From Fusobacterium nucleatum_L (GTDB lineage: Bacteria; Fusobacteriota; Fusobacteriia; Fusobacteriales; Fusobacteriaceae): a stretch of DNA of 64,000 bases. Where the stretch lies: positions 1,240,001 through 1,304,000 of the forward strand of contig NZ_CP077172.1 in NCBI RefSeq assembly GCF_050231725.1, given 5' to 3'. Below, one piece after another: positions 34,371 to 43,281 of the stretch. A program made the position numbers and the translations under genes. The notes under the pieces were generated by a model. The model searched no databases. It had not been told where the DNA came from and saw only the letters and a list, made by a program, of their open reading frames with translations. The first letter of the stretch is position 1. Each line of letters opens with the position of its first letter.

Positions 34371-35570
34371 TTATTTAATTTTTAAAAGATGTCCCATTCT
34401 TTCTTTTTTAGTTTTTAAGTATATTTTATTGACTTTGTTGTGTTCAATTTCGATTTCTTCTCTGTCTACAACAGTTATTCCATATTCTTCAAGTCCATAA
34501 ATTTTTAAAGGGTTATTTGTTAAAAGTTTTACAGATTTTACTCCTAAAGCTTTTAACATTTGTGCAGCAACTGCATAGTCTCTCATATCTGCATCAAAAC
34601 CAAGATGTAAATTTGCATCTAGTGTATCCATACCTTGTTCTTGAAGATTATAAGCTCTTAACTTATTTAAAAGTCCTATTCCTCTACCTTCTTGTCTTAA
34701 ATAAAGTACAATTCCTTCTCCAAGTTTATCAATTCTTCTCATTGCAGTTTTTAATTGAGAACCACAATCACATCTTAAAGAACCTAAAATATCACCAGTG
34801 AAACATTCAGAGTGTATTCTAACTGTAACATTCTCTTTTCCTTTAACATCACCCTTTACTAAGGCAATATGTTCTTTACCATCAATATGATTTTCAAAAC
34901 CAACTATTTTGAAAGTACCATTATCAGTTGGCATATTAGCTACAACTTCAATTTTCATTAATTCTTGAGTTCTTTTTCTGAATTTTATTAAATCAGCTAT
35001 TGTAATAATTTTTAAATTATGTTCTTTAGCAAAAATTTCTAAATCATCCATTCTTGCCATAGTACCATCATCTTTTAAAATTTCACAGATAACAGACACA
35101 GGTGTAAGTCCACAGATTTTACATAAATCAACTGTTGCCTCAGTATGTCCTTCTCTTTCAAGAACTCCATTATCTTTTGCAATCAATGGGAAAATATGTC
35201 CAGGTCTTGTGAAATCACTAGCCACAGAATTAATATCTGCTAATTTTTTAATTGTTGTAAGTCTGTCAGCTATTGAAATCCCAGTTGTAGTTCCTTCTTT
35301 TGCATCAACAGATACAGTAAAAGCAGTACATTTTGCATCAGTGTTTCTTGCAGTCATTGGGTCTAAATTCAATCTAACAGCATATTCAGTTGACATAGGT
35401 GTACAAGTTAAACCTCTTGCAAATGTTGCCATAAGGTTGATACTTTCATAAGTTGCTTTTTCAGCAGCAACAAAAAGATCCCCTTCATTTTCTCTATTTT
35501 CATCATCTACTATTATTAGAGGAATACCATTCTTAATATCTTCTAATACATCCTCAATTTTGTAAATCAT
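34371..35570 (-). CDS. ribBA: Bifunctional DHBP synthase / GTP cyclohydrolase II
   Basis: A 399-residue fusion that supplies both substrates of riboflavin synthesis. The N-terminal half (1-200) is 3,4-dihydroxy-2-butanone 4-phosphate synthase (DDENRENEGDLFVAAE, GHTEATVDLCKICGL); the C-terminal half is GTP cyclohydrolase II with zinc cysteines in GSLRCDCGSQL and HSECFTGD, and the catalytic RQEGRGIGLLNK. It is the last gene of the ribH-ribD-ribE-ribBA operon, 9 bases after ribE, under the FMN riboswitch at 38.2 kb. A GGAGGAT site precedes the ATG. Confidence 0.97.
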   Translation of the reverse strand: MIYKIEDVLEDIKNGIPLIIVDDENRENEGDLFVAAEKATYESINLMATFARGLTCTPMSTEYAVRLNLDPMTARNTDAKCTAFTVSVDAKEGTTTGISIADRLTTIKKLADINSVASDFTRPGHIFPLIAKDNGVLEREGHTEATVDLCKICGLTPVSVICEILKDDGTMARMDDLEIFAKEHNLKIITIADLIKFRKRTQELMKIEVVANMPTDNGTFKIVGFENHIDGKEHIALVKGDVKGKENVTVRIHSECFTGDILGSLRCDCGSQLKTAMRRIDKLGEGIVLYLRQEGRGIGLLNKLRAYNLQEQGMDTLDANLHLGFDADMRDYAVAAQMLKALGVKSVKLLTNNPLKIYGLEEYGITVVDREEIEIEHNKVNKIYLKTKKERMGHLLKIK

Positions 35571-35579
35571 TTTATCCTC

Positions 35580-36236
35580 CTAAAAACCATTTTCAAGTAA
35601 GAATTCTTTTGTAATTTTACTTTTTTTATTTTCTTTTTCTTCAAGTTTGTCAAAATGGACAAATCTTTCTATATATTTTCCAACTAAGTCAGTTTCAATA
35701 TTTACTATATCCCCAACTTTTTTACTACCTAATACAATTTTTTCTTGTGTATGAGGTATAAGAGAAACAGAGAAAGTATCATCTGTTAAAGAAATAACTG
35801 TAAGACTGGCTCCATCAATAGTAGCTCTTCCTTTCTCAACAATGTATCTCATATATTTTCTGCTAATTTTTATCTCATAAATTTTAGCAATTCCTTCTTG
35901 TGTAATAGAAACTATCTCCCCTTCACAATCCACATCACCTGTAACGAGATGTCCTCCAAGTGGTGTTACCAAAGTGATAGATTTTTCTAAATTCACTTCA
36001 TCTCCTGCTTTTAATCTTTTTAAATTAGACCTAGAAATAGTTTCAAACATACAGTCTGCAACAAAATAATCTTTTGAAAATTCAGTAACTGTCAGGCACA
36101 CACCATTGGTTGCTATACTATCTCCAAGTTTAACATTTTCTAAGACTTTATTTGCTTTTATTTTTAATTTGATAGATTTATCTCCTCTATTTAAAGAAAT
36201 AACACTACCTTTTTCTTCAACTAAACCTGTAAACAT
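35580..36236 (-). CDS. ribE: Riboflavin synthase alpha chain
   Basis: A 218-residue protein of two tandem lumazine-binding domains: MFTGLVEEKGSVISL opens the first, GHLVTGDVDCEGEIVS the second; NGVCLTVTEF and IDGASLTVISL are the matching internal repeats. It dismutates two 6,7-dimethyl-8-ribityllumazine molecules into riboflavin. A lysine-rich tail of about 20 residues extends beyond the second domain. A palindromic element of about 210 bp separates it from ribD upstream, which is unusual inside this otherwise tight operon. Confidence 0.96.
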   Translation of the reverse strand: MFTGLVEEKGSVISLNRGDKSIKLKIKANKVLENVKLGDSIATNGVCLTVTEFSKDYFVADCMFETISRSNLKRLKAGDEVNLEKSITLVTPLGGHLVTGDVDCEGEIVSITQEGIAKIYEIKISRKYMRYIVEKGRATIDGASLTVISLTDDTFSVSLIPHTQEKIVLGSKKVGDIVNIETDLVGKYIERFVHFDKLEEKENKKSKITKEFLLENGF

Positions 36237-36264
36237 ATACCACCTTACCTTATTAATTATTAAA

Positions 36265-36477
36265 AATAGTTCGTTACTGAGTAAATTTTAGAAAATTTTC
36301 TTTGAAAGATTTTAATAAATTGTAGTTATATATAGTGATTACTTGCCAGCCTATAATGTTTCTAGAGCTCCACAAAGGCTCTCTCAACATTATAGGACGT
36401 CGCAGTAATCCTATTAAAAACTGTTAATTATTTACTCAAAGAAAATTTCTAATGATAAATTGTAATGTAACTTACTT
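36265..36477. repeat. Palindromic intergenic element between ribD and ribE
   Basis: A nested, imperfect inverted repeat. Its core is CCTATAATGTT (36350-36360) pairing exactly with AACATTATAGG (36386-36396), inside which AGAGC pairs with GCTCT, and outside which GATTACTTGC pairs with GCAGTAATC with one bulge. An outer arm AGAAAATTTTCTTTGA (36290-36305) matches the reverse complement of the right side near 36437-36450. The left end (AATAGTTCGTTACTGAGTAA, 36265-36284) matches the left end of the repeat at 59888 at 16 of these 20 bases. The right end overlaps the last codons of ribD. It could fold into a stable RNA hairpin within the rib transcript. Confidence 0.7.
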
Positions 36478-37584
36478 ATTTTTAATAAACTCTATAGAGA
36501 TGTTATCTCCATAGATATTAAATTTAGGATTAGAAAGTTTAAAAACTTCTTCCATATTATCAAAGTTAAATCCATTTATAAAAGGAATAGCTGAACTATC
36601 TCCGATAATTTTTGGAGCAATAAATATTTCTCCAGCATCAATTACATTTTCTTTGAAAGCAGTTGAAATAAGTCCACTTCCACCTTCTAAAAGAACAGAA
36701 TCAATTCCACACTTTCCTAGTTCTTTTAATATATCTTCCATTTTAAATATTTTTCCTTCAAGAAAAATAAATCTTGTTCCTAGCTTTTTATATTCTTCAA
36801 TCTTTTCAAGCTCTCTATTATCATCAGATGTAACTATTATTGCCTTATCATCATTAAAATTTAAAAATTTAGCTTCTATTGGACTTTCTAAATTTGGGTC
36901 TATGACAACTCTAAAAGGATTTCTTTTTTCTATTCCAAATTTTTCTACATCAAGTCTTGAATCTAAACTTGGATTATCTTTTAAGACAGTATTTATTCCC
37001 ACCATAATAGCCATAAATTTAGTTCTTAAAAATTGTACTTTTTCTCTGGCTACTTCATTAGTTATCCATTTAGATTTCCCACTTCTTGTAGCTATTTTTC
37101 CATCAAGAGTAATTCCACATTTTAAAAATAGATAAGGAATTCTATTTTTTATATATTTAAAAAATATTTTATTTATTTCTTTGGCTTCTTTTTCTAAAAC
37201 TCCGAGTTCAACTTCAATTCCAGCATCTTCTATTATTTTTATACCCTTACCTGCAACTAAAGGATTAGGGTCAATACAAGCAACAACACATCTTTTTATA
37301 CCTGCTTCAACAATCCTTCTAGCACAGGGAGGAGTTTTTCCTTGATGAGAACAAGGCTCTAAAGTTATATAGATTGTAGCTCCTTTTGCATTTTCCCCTG
37401 CTTCATTTAAAGCCCAAACTTCTGCATGAGGACCTCCAAATTTTTTATGCCAACCCTCACCAATAATTTTTCCATCTTTAACTACAACTGCACCAACAAG
37501 AGGATTTGGATTTACGCCACCTATCCCTCTTTTAGCAAGTTCAATGGCTCTTGCCATATATTTTTCATCTAAAACTTCGTCCAT
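36472..37584 (-). CDS. ribD: Bifunctional diaminohydroxyphosphoribosylaminopyrimidine deaminase / reductase
   Basis: A 370-residue two-domain enzyme for the second and third steps of riboflavin synthesis. The deaminase domain (1-145) has the zinc-site motifs HAEVWALNEAG and EPCSHQGKTPPC; the NADPH-dependent reductase domain follows (KCGITLDGKIATRSGKSKWI, VLLEGGSGLISTAF). It starts one base after ribH stops. The stop codon lies in the edge of the palindromic element described between ribD and ribE. Confidence 0.96.
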   Translation of the reverse strand: MDEVLDEKYMARAIELAKRGIGGVNPNPLVGAVVVKDGKIIGEGWHKKFGGPHAEVWALNEAGENAKGATIYITLEPCSHQGKTPPCARRIVEAGIKRCVVACIDPNPLVAGKGIKIIEDAGIEVELGVLEKEAKEINKIFFKYIKNRIPYLFLKCGITLDGKIATRSGKSKWITNEVAREKVQFLRTKFMAIMVGINTVLKDNPSLDSRLDVEKFGIEKRNPFRVVIDPNLESPIEAKFLNFNDDKAIIVTSDDNRELEKIEEYKKLGTRFIFLEGKIFKMEDILKELGKCGIDSVLLEGGSGLISTAFKENVIDAGEIFIAPKIIGDSSAIPFINGFNFDNMEEVFKLSNPKFNIYGDNISIEFIKNK

Positions 37585-37585
37585 A

Positions 37586-38047
37586 TTAGATTCCTTTTAA
37601 TAAATTGATCATTTCAATAGCAGTCATAGCAGCATCAGCCCCTTTATTTCCTGCTTTTGTTCCTGCTCTTTCAATAGCTTCTTCTATTGAATTAGTTGTT
37701 AAAACTCCAAATATTACAGGAACTTCACTTTCTAAGCTAACATGTGCAACACCTTTTGAAACTTCTGCACATACATAGTCAAAATGAGGTGTAGATCCTT
37801 TTATAACTGCCCCTAATGTTATAACTGCATCATATTTTTTAGATTGTGCTAATTTTTTAGCTATTAAAGGTATCTCAAATGCTCCAGGTACCCAAAATAG
37901 ATTTATATCATCATCTTGAACTTCATGTCTTCTTAAAATATCTTCTGCTCCACCTATTAATTTAGATGTAATAAACTCATTAAATCTAGCTGCAACTATT
38001 GCAATTTTTACTCCTTGTCCATTAAATTTTCCTTCAAATACTTTCAT
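37586..38047 (-). CDS. ribH: 6,7-dimethyl-8-ribityllumazine synthase
   Basis: A 153-residue lumazine synthase, normal length when started at the ATG at 38047 (MKVFEGKF); GGAGGAAA lies just upstream. A longer in-frame start at 38104 would fall in the terminator loop and is rejected. Motifs: ARFNEFIT, WVPGAFEIPLIAKKL, GAVIKGSTPHFDYV and the catalytic histidine within it. It condenses the ribBA and ribD products and assembles as a large shell in related enzymes. It is the first gene of the operon, directly behind the FMN riboswitch. Confidence 0.96.
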   Translation of the reverse strand: MKVFEGKFNGQGVKIAIVAARFNEFITSKLIGGAEDILRRHEVQDDDINLFWVPGAFEIPLIAKKLAQSKKYDAVITLGAVIKGSTPHFDYVCAEVSKGVAHVSLESEVPVIFGVLTTNSIEEAIERAGTKAGNKGADAAMTAIEMINLLKGI

Positions 38048-38085
38048 TTTTTCCTCCAAATATATTTTAATTTTTTTTGTTTTGA

Positions 38086-38116
38086 TAAAAAAATGCTCAA
38101 ACAAAGTCTGAGCATT
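38086..38116 (-). terminator. Riboswitch-controlled terminator before ribH
   Basis: On the minus strand AATGCTCA (38116-38109) pairs with TGAGCATT (38099-38092), followed by a T run. It sits between the FMN riboswitch and ribH, so FMN binding probably stops transcription here. Confidence 0.85.
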
Positions 38117-38138
38117 ATGAGTATAATTAAAAAATCTA

Positions 38139-38248
38139 ATTCTTCTCCCATCCAGACTCTACTGTCGGTTTTGGAATTTCACCAAATCAAAGCAAATGCT
38201 TTCGTGGACTATACCACCGGTCGGGAATTTCACCCTGCCCTGAAGACT
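38139..38248 (-). promoter_or_regulatory. FMN riboswitch (RFN element) of the riboflavin operon
   Basis: The minus strand carries the conserved RFN blocks in order: GGGCAGGGTGAAATTCCC, GACCGGTGGTATAGTCCACG, TTGGTGAAATTCCAAAACCG, then ACAGTAGAGTCTGGATGGGA. The outer helix is closed by TCTTC and GAAGA. It senses FMN and, given the downstream hairpin with a T run, probably acts by transcription attenuation on ribH-ribD-ribE-ribBA. Confidence 0.97.
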
Positions 38249-38279
38249 TTATTTTACATATTTAATTGTTTACATCATT

Positions 38280-38308
38280 AATATAATATTCTTTTGTTAA
38301 TTTGTCAA
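38280..38308 (-). promoter_or_regulatory. Promoter of the riboflavin operon
   Basis: On the minus strand a perfect TTGACA (38308-38303), a 17-bp spacer and TATATT (38285-38280). The transcript would begin about 25 nt before the riboswitch. Confidence 0.85.
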
Positions 38309-38366
38309 GATTTATTTAAAAAATTTTTACATAAAAATTAGTTTGATTTTCTTTCAAATATTTTTA

Positions 38367-38400
38367 TTGAATTGTTTTTATTTGATAAATATGATATACT
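38367..38400 (+). promoter_or_regulatory. Predicted promoter region of nikA
   Basis: Two overlapping registers with 17-bp spacers: TTGAAT (38367-38372) with TATGAT (38390-38395), or TTGTTT (38372-38377) with TATACT (38395-38400). ATGATAT occurs at 38391-38397 and again at 38407-38413, a possible direct-repeat regulator site; it does not look like the GTATGA/TCATAC operator of NikR. It is divergent from the rib promoter. Confidence 0.5.
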
Positions 38401-38449
38401 AATACGATGATATGTCAAAAATAATTTAAAAGGAGAGACAAGATTTATT

Positions 38450-40054
38450 ATGAAAAAATTATTAAAACTATTTTTAATGTTAACATTTTCTTTATTATTT
38501 TTAGTTGCTTGTGGAGAAAAAGGTAAAGAGGAAGCAAAAAGTGAAAATACACAAAATAAAACTTTAACAATATCATGGCATCAAGATATAGGTTTTTTAA
38601 ATCCACATGCTTATTTGCCAGATCAATTTATTACACAAGGTATGGTTTATGAAGGACTTGTAAATTATGGAGAAAACGGAGAAATTTTACCATCACTTGC
38701 TGAAAGTTGGGATGTTTCTAAAGATGGAAAGACATATACTTTTCATTTAAGAAAGGGAGTAAAATTTTCAGATGGTAGTGATTTTAATGCAAATAATGTA
38801 AAGAAAAATTTTGATTCTATATTTTTAAATAAAGAAAGACATTCTTGGTTTGGATTGACTAATCATATCAGTTCATATAGAGCAGTAGATGAAAACACTT
38901 TTGAATTAGTTTTAGATGAAGCATACACTCCAACTTTATATGATTTAGCAATGATAAGACCGATTCGTTTTTTAGCTGATGCAGGTTTTCCAGATGATGG
39001 AGATACATATAAAGGTATAAAAGCATCAATAGGAACAGGACCTTGGATATTAAAAGAACATAAAAAAGATGAATATGCAATTTTTGAAAAAAATCCTAAT
39101 TATTGGGGAGAAAAACCAGTACTTGATGAAGTGGTTATAAAAATAATTCCAGATGCAGAAACAAGAGCTTTACAATTTGAAGCTGGGGAACTTGATATGA
39201 TTTATGGAAATGGATTAATAAGTTATGATACTTTTAAATCTTATCAAGAAGATTCAAAATATAAGACAGCTATATCAGAACCTATGTCAACAAGATTACT
39301 TATGTTTAATACGACAACAGGTCCATTAAGTGATATTAATTTAAGATATGCATTAACTTATGCAACTGATAAAAAGGCAATATCTGAAGGTATACTAAAT
39401 GGAATAGAAAAACCAGCAGATACAATATTTGCTCCAAATATGCCACATTCAAAACAAGATTTAAAACCTTTTGAATACAATCTTGATAAGGCAAAAGAAT
39501 ATATTGAAAAAGCTGGATATAAGATGGGAAAAGAATTCTATGAAAAAGATGGAAAAGTGCTAACATTAGTATTTCCATATATAGCAACAAAAACTTTGGA
39601 TAAACAAATTGCTGAATATATTCAAGGACAATGGAAAAAAATTGGAGTTAATGTAGAAATAAAAGCATTAGAAGAAAAGAATTTCTGGGAAGAAACAGAT
39701 GATTTAAAATATAATGTAATGTTAAATTATTCTTGGGGAGCACCTTGGGATCCACATGCTTATATAAATGCTATGGCAACTGTTGCAGAAAATGGAAATC
39801 CTGATTATGAAGCTCAACTTGGTTTACCAATGAAAAAAGAATTAGATGCAAAAATTCATCAAGTTTTACTTGAAGCTAATCCAGAAAAAGTAGAACAACT
39901 TTATAAAGAAATCTTAACAACATTACATGAGCAAGCTGTTTATGTACCTTTAACTTACCAATCTCTAATAGCAGTATATAGAGATAACTTAACAGGAGTT
40001 AGATTTATGCCTCAAGAATATGAATTACCTTTAAGTTATATAGATAAAAAATAA
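38450..40054 (+). CDS. nikA: Nickel ABC transporter substrate-binding lipoprotein
   Basis: A 534-residue lipoprotein precursor (lipobox LVAC, cysteine 21) that tracks E. coli NikA along its length: GFLNPHAYLPDQF, MVYEGLVNYGENGEILPSLA, IGTGPWILKEHKK, YWGEKPVLDEVVIKIIPD, FEAGELDMIYGN, WGAPWDPHAYINAM. It binds nickel, probably as a complex with small chelators such as histidine, and hands it to NikBC. The loop that carries the nickel-contacting His416 in E. coli NikA reads AENGNPDYEAQ here and has no histidine, if my memory of that sequence is right. It starts behind AAGGAGAG and heads nikABCDE. Confidence 0.93.
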   Translation: MKKLLKLFLMLTFSLLFLVACGEKGKEEAKSENTQNKTLTISWHQDIGFLNPHAYLPDQFITQGMVYEGLVNYGENGEILPSLAESWDVSKDGKTYTFHLRKGVKFSDGSDFNANNVKKNFDSIFLNKERHSWFGLTNHISSYRAVDENTFELVLDEAYTPTLYDLAMIRPIRFLADAGFPDDGDTYKGIKASIGTGPWILKEHKKDEYAIFEKNPNYWGEKPVLDEVVIKIIPDAETRALQFEAGELDMIYGNGLISYDTFKSYQEDSKYKTAISEPMSTRLLMFNTTTGPLSDINLRYALTYATDKKAISEGILNGIEKPADTIFAPNMPHSKQDLKPFEYNLDKAKEYIEKAGYKMGKEFYEKDGKVLTLVFPYIATKTLDKQIAEYIQGQWKKIGVNVEIKALEEKNFWEETDDLKYNVMLNYSWGAPWDPHAYINAMATVAENGNPDYEAQLGLPMKKELDAKIHQVLLEANPEKVEQLYKEILTTLHEQAVYVPLTYQSLIAVYRDNLTGVRFMPQEYELPLSYIDKK

Positions 40055-40068
40055 TTAAGGTGAGAAAT

Positions 40069-40998
40069 ATGAAAAAAAAGATTTTTGATATTATTTCTGC
40101 ATTGCTTGTAATATCAATACTTGCTTTTATATTTATTCAACTTTCACCAGGAGATCCCGCAGAAAATTATCTGCGGGCTTCTCATCTTCCTATAACAGAT
40201 GAATTATTAAAGCAAAAAAGAGAAGAATTAGGACTAAATTCTCCACTGATAATTCAATATTTGAAATGGTTAAAAAATGTTTTATTGGGAAATTTTGGAT
40301 ATTCATTTTTAAGAAAAGAACCAGCTATTTACTTAACTTTTAAAGCTTTATATGCAACTTTTCAATTAACAATATTTTCAACATTTCTAATAATATTAAT
40401 TTCTTTACCAATAGCGATATTATCAGCTATAAAGACTGGGACTTGGATAGATAAAATAGTTATTAGTATCACAACAATATTTGTTTCAATGCCTGTTTTT
40501 TGGTTAGGCTTTTCATTGATACTATTGTTTTCAGTAAAATTAAACTGGTTGCCAGTTTCAGGAAGAGGAGGATTTTTAAATTTTGTTCTTCCAAGTGTAA
40601 CACTATCTGTTCCTTTTATAGGGCAGTATATAGAATTTATTAAAAAAAGCATATTAGAAAATATACAAAATAATTTATTGGAAAATGCAGTATTAAGAGG
40701 TTTGAAAAAAAGATACATAATATCTAATTATCTTTTAAAAGGTGCTTGGATACCTATTTTAAGTGGATTTTCTTTTACTTTTGTATCTATACTTACAGGT
40801 TCTATACTTGTTGAAGAAATATTTTCTTGGCCAGGAATAGGTTTTCTTTTTACAAAGGCAATTCAAGCAGGAGATGTACCTTTAATACAGGCTTGTATTA
40901 TGGTTTTTGGTATGTTATTTATAATAGCAACACATTTTATGAATGGTATTTTAAAGTATTTAGACCCAAGGATTAAAGGTGGAAAAAACAATGGCTAA
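40069..40998 (+). CDS. nikB: Nickel ABC transporter permease NikB
   Basis: 309 residues from the ATG at 40069, preferred over an in-frame GTG at 40060 that overlaps the AAGGTGAG ribosome site. Features: first helix, then the NikB-type periplasmic loop LSPGDPAENYLRASHLPITD and KREELGLNSP, six membrane helices, and the ATPase-coupling loop ENAVLRGLKKRYIISNYLLKG, in which the usual EAA glycine region is recognisable but divergent. It pairs with NikC to form the nickel channel. Confidence 0.92.
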   Translation: MKKKIFDIISALLVISILAFIFIQLSPGDPAENYLRASHLPITDELLKQKREELGLNSPLIIQYLKWLKNVLLGNFGYSFLRKEPAIYLTFKALYATFQLTIFSTFLIILISLPIAILSAIKTGTWIDKIVISITTIFVSMPVFWLGFSLILLFSVKLNWLPVSGRGGFLNFVLPSVTLSVPFIGQYIEFIKKSILENIQNNLLENAVLRGLKKRYIISNYLLKGAWIPILSGFSFTFVSILTGSILVEEIFSWPGIGFLFTKAIQAGDVPLIQACIMVFGMLFIIATHFMNGILKYLDPRIKGGKNNG

Positions 40999-41794
40999 AA
41001 ATATAAAATTTTATTTTGCTATATTTTTATTATTTTTTTGGATAGTATTGGCAGTAGTGGCTCCAATAGTAGCACCTTATGATCCTCAATATGTAGATTT
41101 ATCTTTAAAATTACTTTCTCCAAATAAAACATATCTTTTAGGAACTGATGCCTTAGGTAGAGATATTTTATCAAGAATAATCTATGGAGCAAGACTTTCT
41201 ATTTCAATATCACTTAGCATACAAATTATATTGTTGTTAATAAGTGTTCCAATAGGACTTTTTGTCGGTTGGAGGCAAGGGAAAGAAGAAAGCTTTTTTG
41301 ATTGGTTGACTATGATATTCTCAACATTTCCAAGTTTTTTACTAGCTATGGTATTAGTTGGAATGTTAGGTGCAGGAATAAGTAATATGATAATTTCTGT
41401 TGTTGCAGTTGAATGGATTTATTATGCTAGAATTTTAAAAAATTCAGTTATATCACAAAAACAAAATGAATATGTAAAATATGCTATTTTAAAGGGAATG
41501 CCAGCTGGATATATTTTAAAAAAACATATTTTTCCATTTGTGTATGGACCTATATTAACAGCTAGTTTGATGAATATAGGAAATATTATTTTAATGATTT
41601 CTTCTTTTTCGTTTTTAGGTATAGGTGTACAACCTAATATATCAGAATGGGGGAATATGATACATGATAGTAGAACATTTTTTAGAAATCATCCTAATCT
41701 TATGTTATATCCTGGGATGATGATATTACTGGCTGTTGGTTCATTTCGTTTCATAGCTTCACAGATTGAAGAAAAATTTAGAGGTATAAAATGA
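40991..41794 (+). CDS. nikC: Nickel ABC transporter permease NikC
   Basis: 267 residues from the ATG at 40991 (a GTG at 40979 lies within the AAAGGTGG site). It overlaps nikB by 8 bases. It has the NikC/DppC signature LLGTDALGRDILSRIIYGAR after the first helix, five further helices, and a coupling loop (VKYAILKGMPAGYILKKHIFP) containing the conserved glycine. It would form the translocation pore with NikB. Confidence 0.93.
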   Translation: MAKNIKFYFAIFLLFFWIVLAVVAPIVAPYDPQYVDLSLKLLSPNKTYLLGTDALGRDILSRIIYGARLSISISLSIQIILLLISVPIGLFVGWRQGKEESFFDWLTMIFSTFPSFLLAMVLVGMLGAGISNMIISVVAVEWIYYARILKNSVISQKQNEYVKYAILKGMPAGYILKKHIFPFVYGPILTASLMNIGNIILMISSFSFLGIGVQPNISEWGNMIHDSRTFFRNHPNLMLYPGMMILLAVGSFRFIASQIEEKFRGIK

Positions 41795-42573
41795 ATATTT
41801 TAGAAATTAAAAACCTTTCATTAAAAATATCAGATGAAAAAATACTAAAAAATATAAATTTTGAATTAAAAGAAAAAGAAATAATATCAATAATTGGAAA
41901 AAGTGGTTCAGGAAAAACAATGTTATCTAAAATGATAATGGGGTTAAAAAATAAGAATATGCAAATAGAGGGGGAAATTTTATTTAAAGATAATAATATT
42001 TTTGAGTTTTCAGAAGAAGATTTAAGAAAGTATAGAGGAGAGGGAATAGGCTATATTACTCAAAATCCTTTAAATGTATTTTTACCTTTTCAAAAAATAA
42101 AAACAACTTTTTTAGAAACTTATCTCAGCCATAAAAATATTTCAAAAAATGAAGTGATAGAACTTGCTAAAAAAAATTTAAAACAGGTAAATTTAGACAA
42201 TGCTGATGAAATTCTAAATAAATATCCTTTTGAATTAAGTGGAGGAATGTTGCAAAGAGTTATGGTAGCAATCATTATAGGATTGGATTCTAAAATAATT
42301 ATTGCTGATGAGGTAACTTCTGCTCTGGATAGCTATAATCGTTATGAGATGATAAAAATTTTTAAAGAACTTAATAAGATGGGTAAAAGCATTATTCTGA
42401 TAACACACGATTATTATCTGATGAAGTCAATATCAGATAGATGTCTGGTAATGGAAAATGGAGAAGTCATTGAAGAATTTAATCCAAAACTTGAAGCAGA
42501 GCTAATTAAAGAAAATTCAGAATTTGGAGCAAAGTTATTAGAAACTACCATTTATAAAAGAAAGGGAAGTTAA
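41791..42573 (+). CDS. nikD: Nickel ABC transporter ATP-binding protein NikD
   Basis: A 260-residue ABC ATPase: Walker A GKSGSGKTM, Q-loop YITQNPLN, signature LSGGMLQRV, Walker B IIIADEVTSALD and H-loop ITHDYYL. It overlaps nikC by 4 bases (ATGA), a translational-coupling arrangement. The Walker A threonine/serine position ends in Thr-Met instead of the common Ser/Thr-Thr. It partners NikE. Confidence 0.92.
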   Translation: MNILEIKNLSLKISDEKILKNINFELKEKEIISIIGKSGSGKTMLSKMIMGLKNKNMQIEGEILFKDNNIFEFSEEDLRKYRGEGIGYITQNPLNVFLPFQKIKTTFLETYLSHKNISKNEVIELAKKNLKQVNLDNADEILNKYPFELSGGMLQRVMVAIIIGLDSKIIIADEVTSALDSYNRYEMIKIFKELNKMGKSIILITHDYYLMKSISDRCLVMENGEVIEEFNPKLEAELIKENSEFGAKLLETTIYKRKGS

Positions 42574-43272
42574 ATGAAAGCAGTAGAACTTATTGATATA
42601 ACAAAAAAGTATGGAGAACAGGAAGTGTTAAATTCATTTTCTTTGGATGTAGAAAAAGGTAAATGTCTTGCAATAATGGGAGAAAGTGGCTCTGGAAAAA
42701 GTACTATTGCTAAAATAATTATAGGACTTGAAAAACAAAATTCAGGTACAGTAGAAATTTTTGACAAAGATATAGAGTTTTTGTTTCAAGACTCTTATAA
42801 TGCATTAAATCCAAGAATGACTGTTGAAGATTTAATATATGAGCCTTTGCAATTTTTAGCTGATATTGATGTGAAGAAAAAAAAGGAAATTGTTTCAGAA
42901 TTACTTGAACAAGTTGAGTTATCATCAGAATTACTCACAAGAAAAAGAGATGAGTTGAGTGGTGGGCAATTACAAAGAGTTTGTTTAGCAAGAGCTTTGT
43001 CAACAAAACCTCAAATTATGATATTTGATGAATCATTAAGTGGTTTAGATCCATTAGTTCAGGACAAAATTTTAGATTTATTATATAAAATTCAAAAACA
43101 ATACCAATTAACTTATATTTTTATCTCACATGATATTAGATTGTGTTATTTTTTAGCTGATAGAATAATTTTAATTGATAAGGGTAAAATTATAGAAGAT
43201 TTTAAAGAATTAGGTAAAGAAATTATCCCCAAGACAGAGATAGGTAAAATTTTATTAAAAGATATTATATAA
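42574..43272 (+). CDS. nikE: Nickel ABC transporter ATP-binding protein NikE
   Basis: A 232-residue ABC ATPase starting right after the nikD stop. Walker A GESGSGKST, Q-loop FLFQDSYNALNPRM, signature LSGGQLQRV, Walker B IMIFDESLSGLD, H-loop ISHDIRL. It lacks the C-terminal oligopeptide domain found in the ATPase of the other importer in this window, so it is a compact NikE. It is the last gene of nikABCDE; a convergent terminator follows at once. Confidence 0.92.
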   Translation: MKAVELIDITKKYGEQEVLNSFSLDVEKGKCLAIMGESGSGKSTIAKIIIGLEKQNSGTVEIFDKDIEFLFQDSYNALNPRMTVEDLIYEPLQFLADIDVKKKKEIVSELLEQVELSSELLTRKRDELSGGQLQRVCLARALSTKPQIMIFDESLSGLDPLVQDKILDLLYKIQKQYQLTYIFISHDIRLCYFLADRIILIDKGKIIEDFKELGKEIIPKTEIGKILLKDII

Positions 43273-43281
43273 TTATAAATA

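Noticed and set aside
36653..37135. Plus-strand open frame of 160 codons
   Set aside because: Complement of ribD, serine/leucine-rich with no start signals.
38015..38281. Plus-strand open frame of 88 codons before nikA
   Set aside because: It is antisense to the FMN riboswitch, its terminator and the start of ribH; its coding look comes from conserved RNA sequence.
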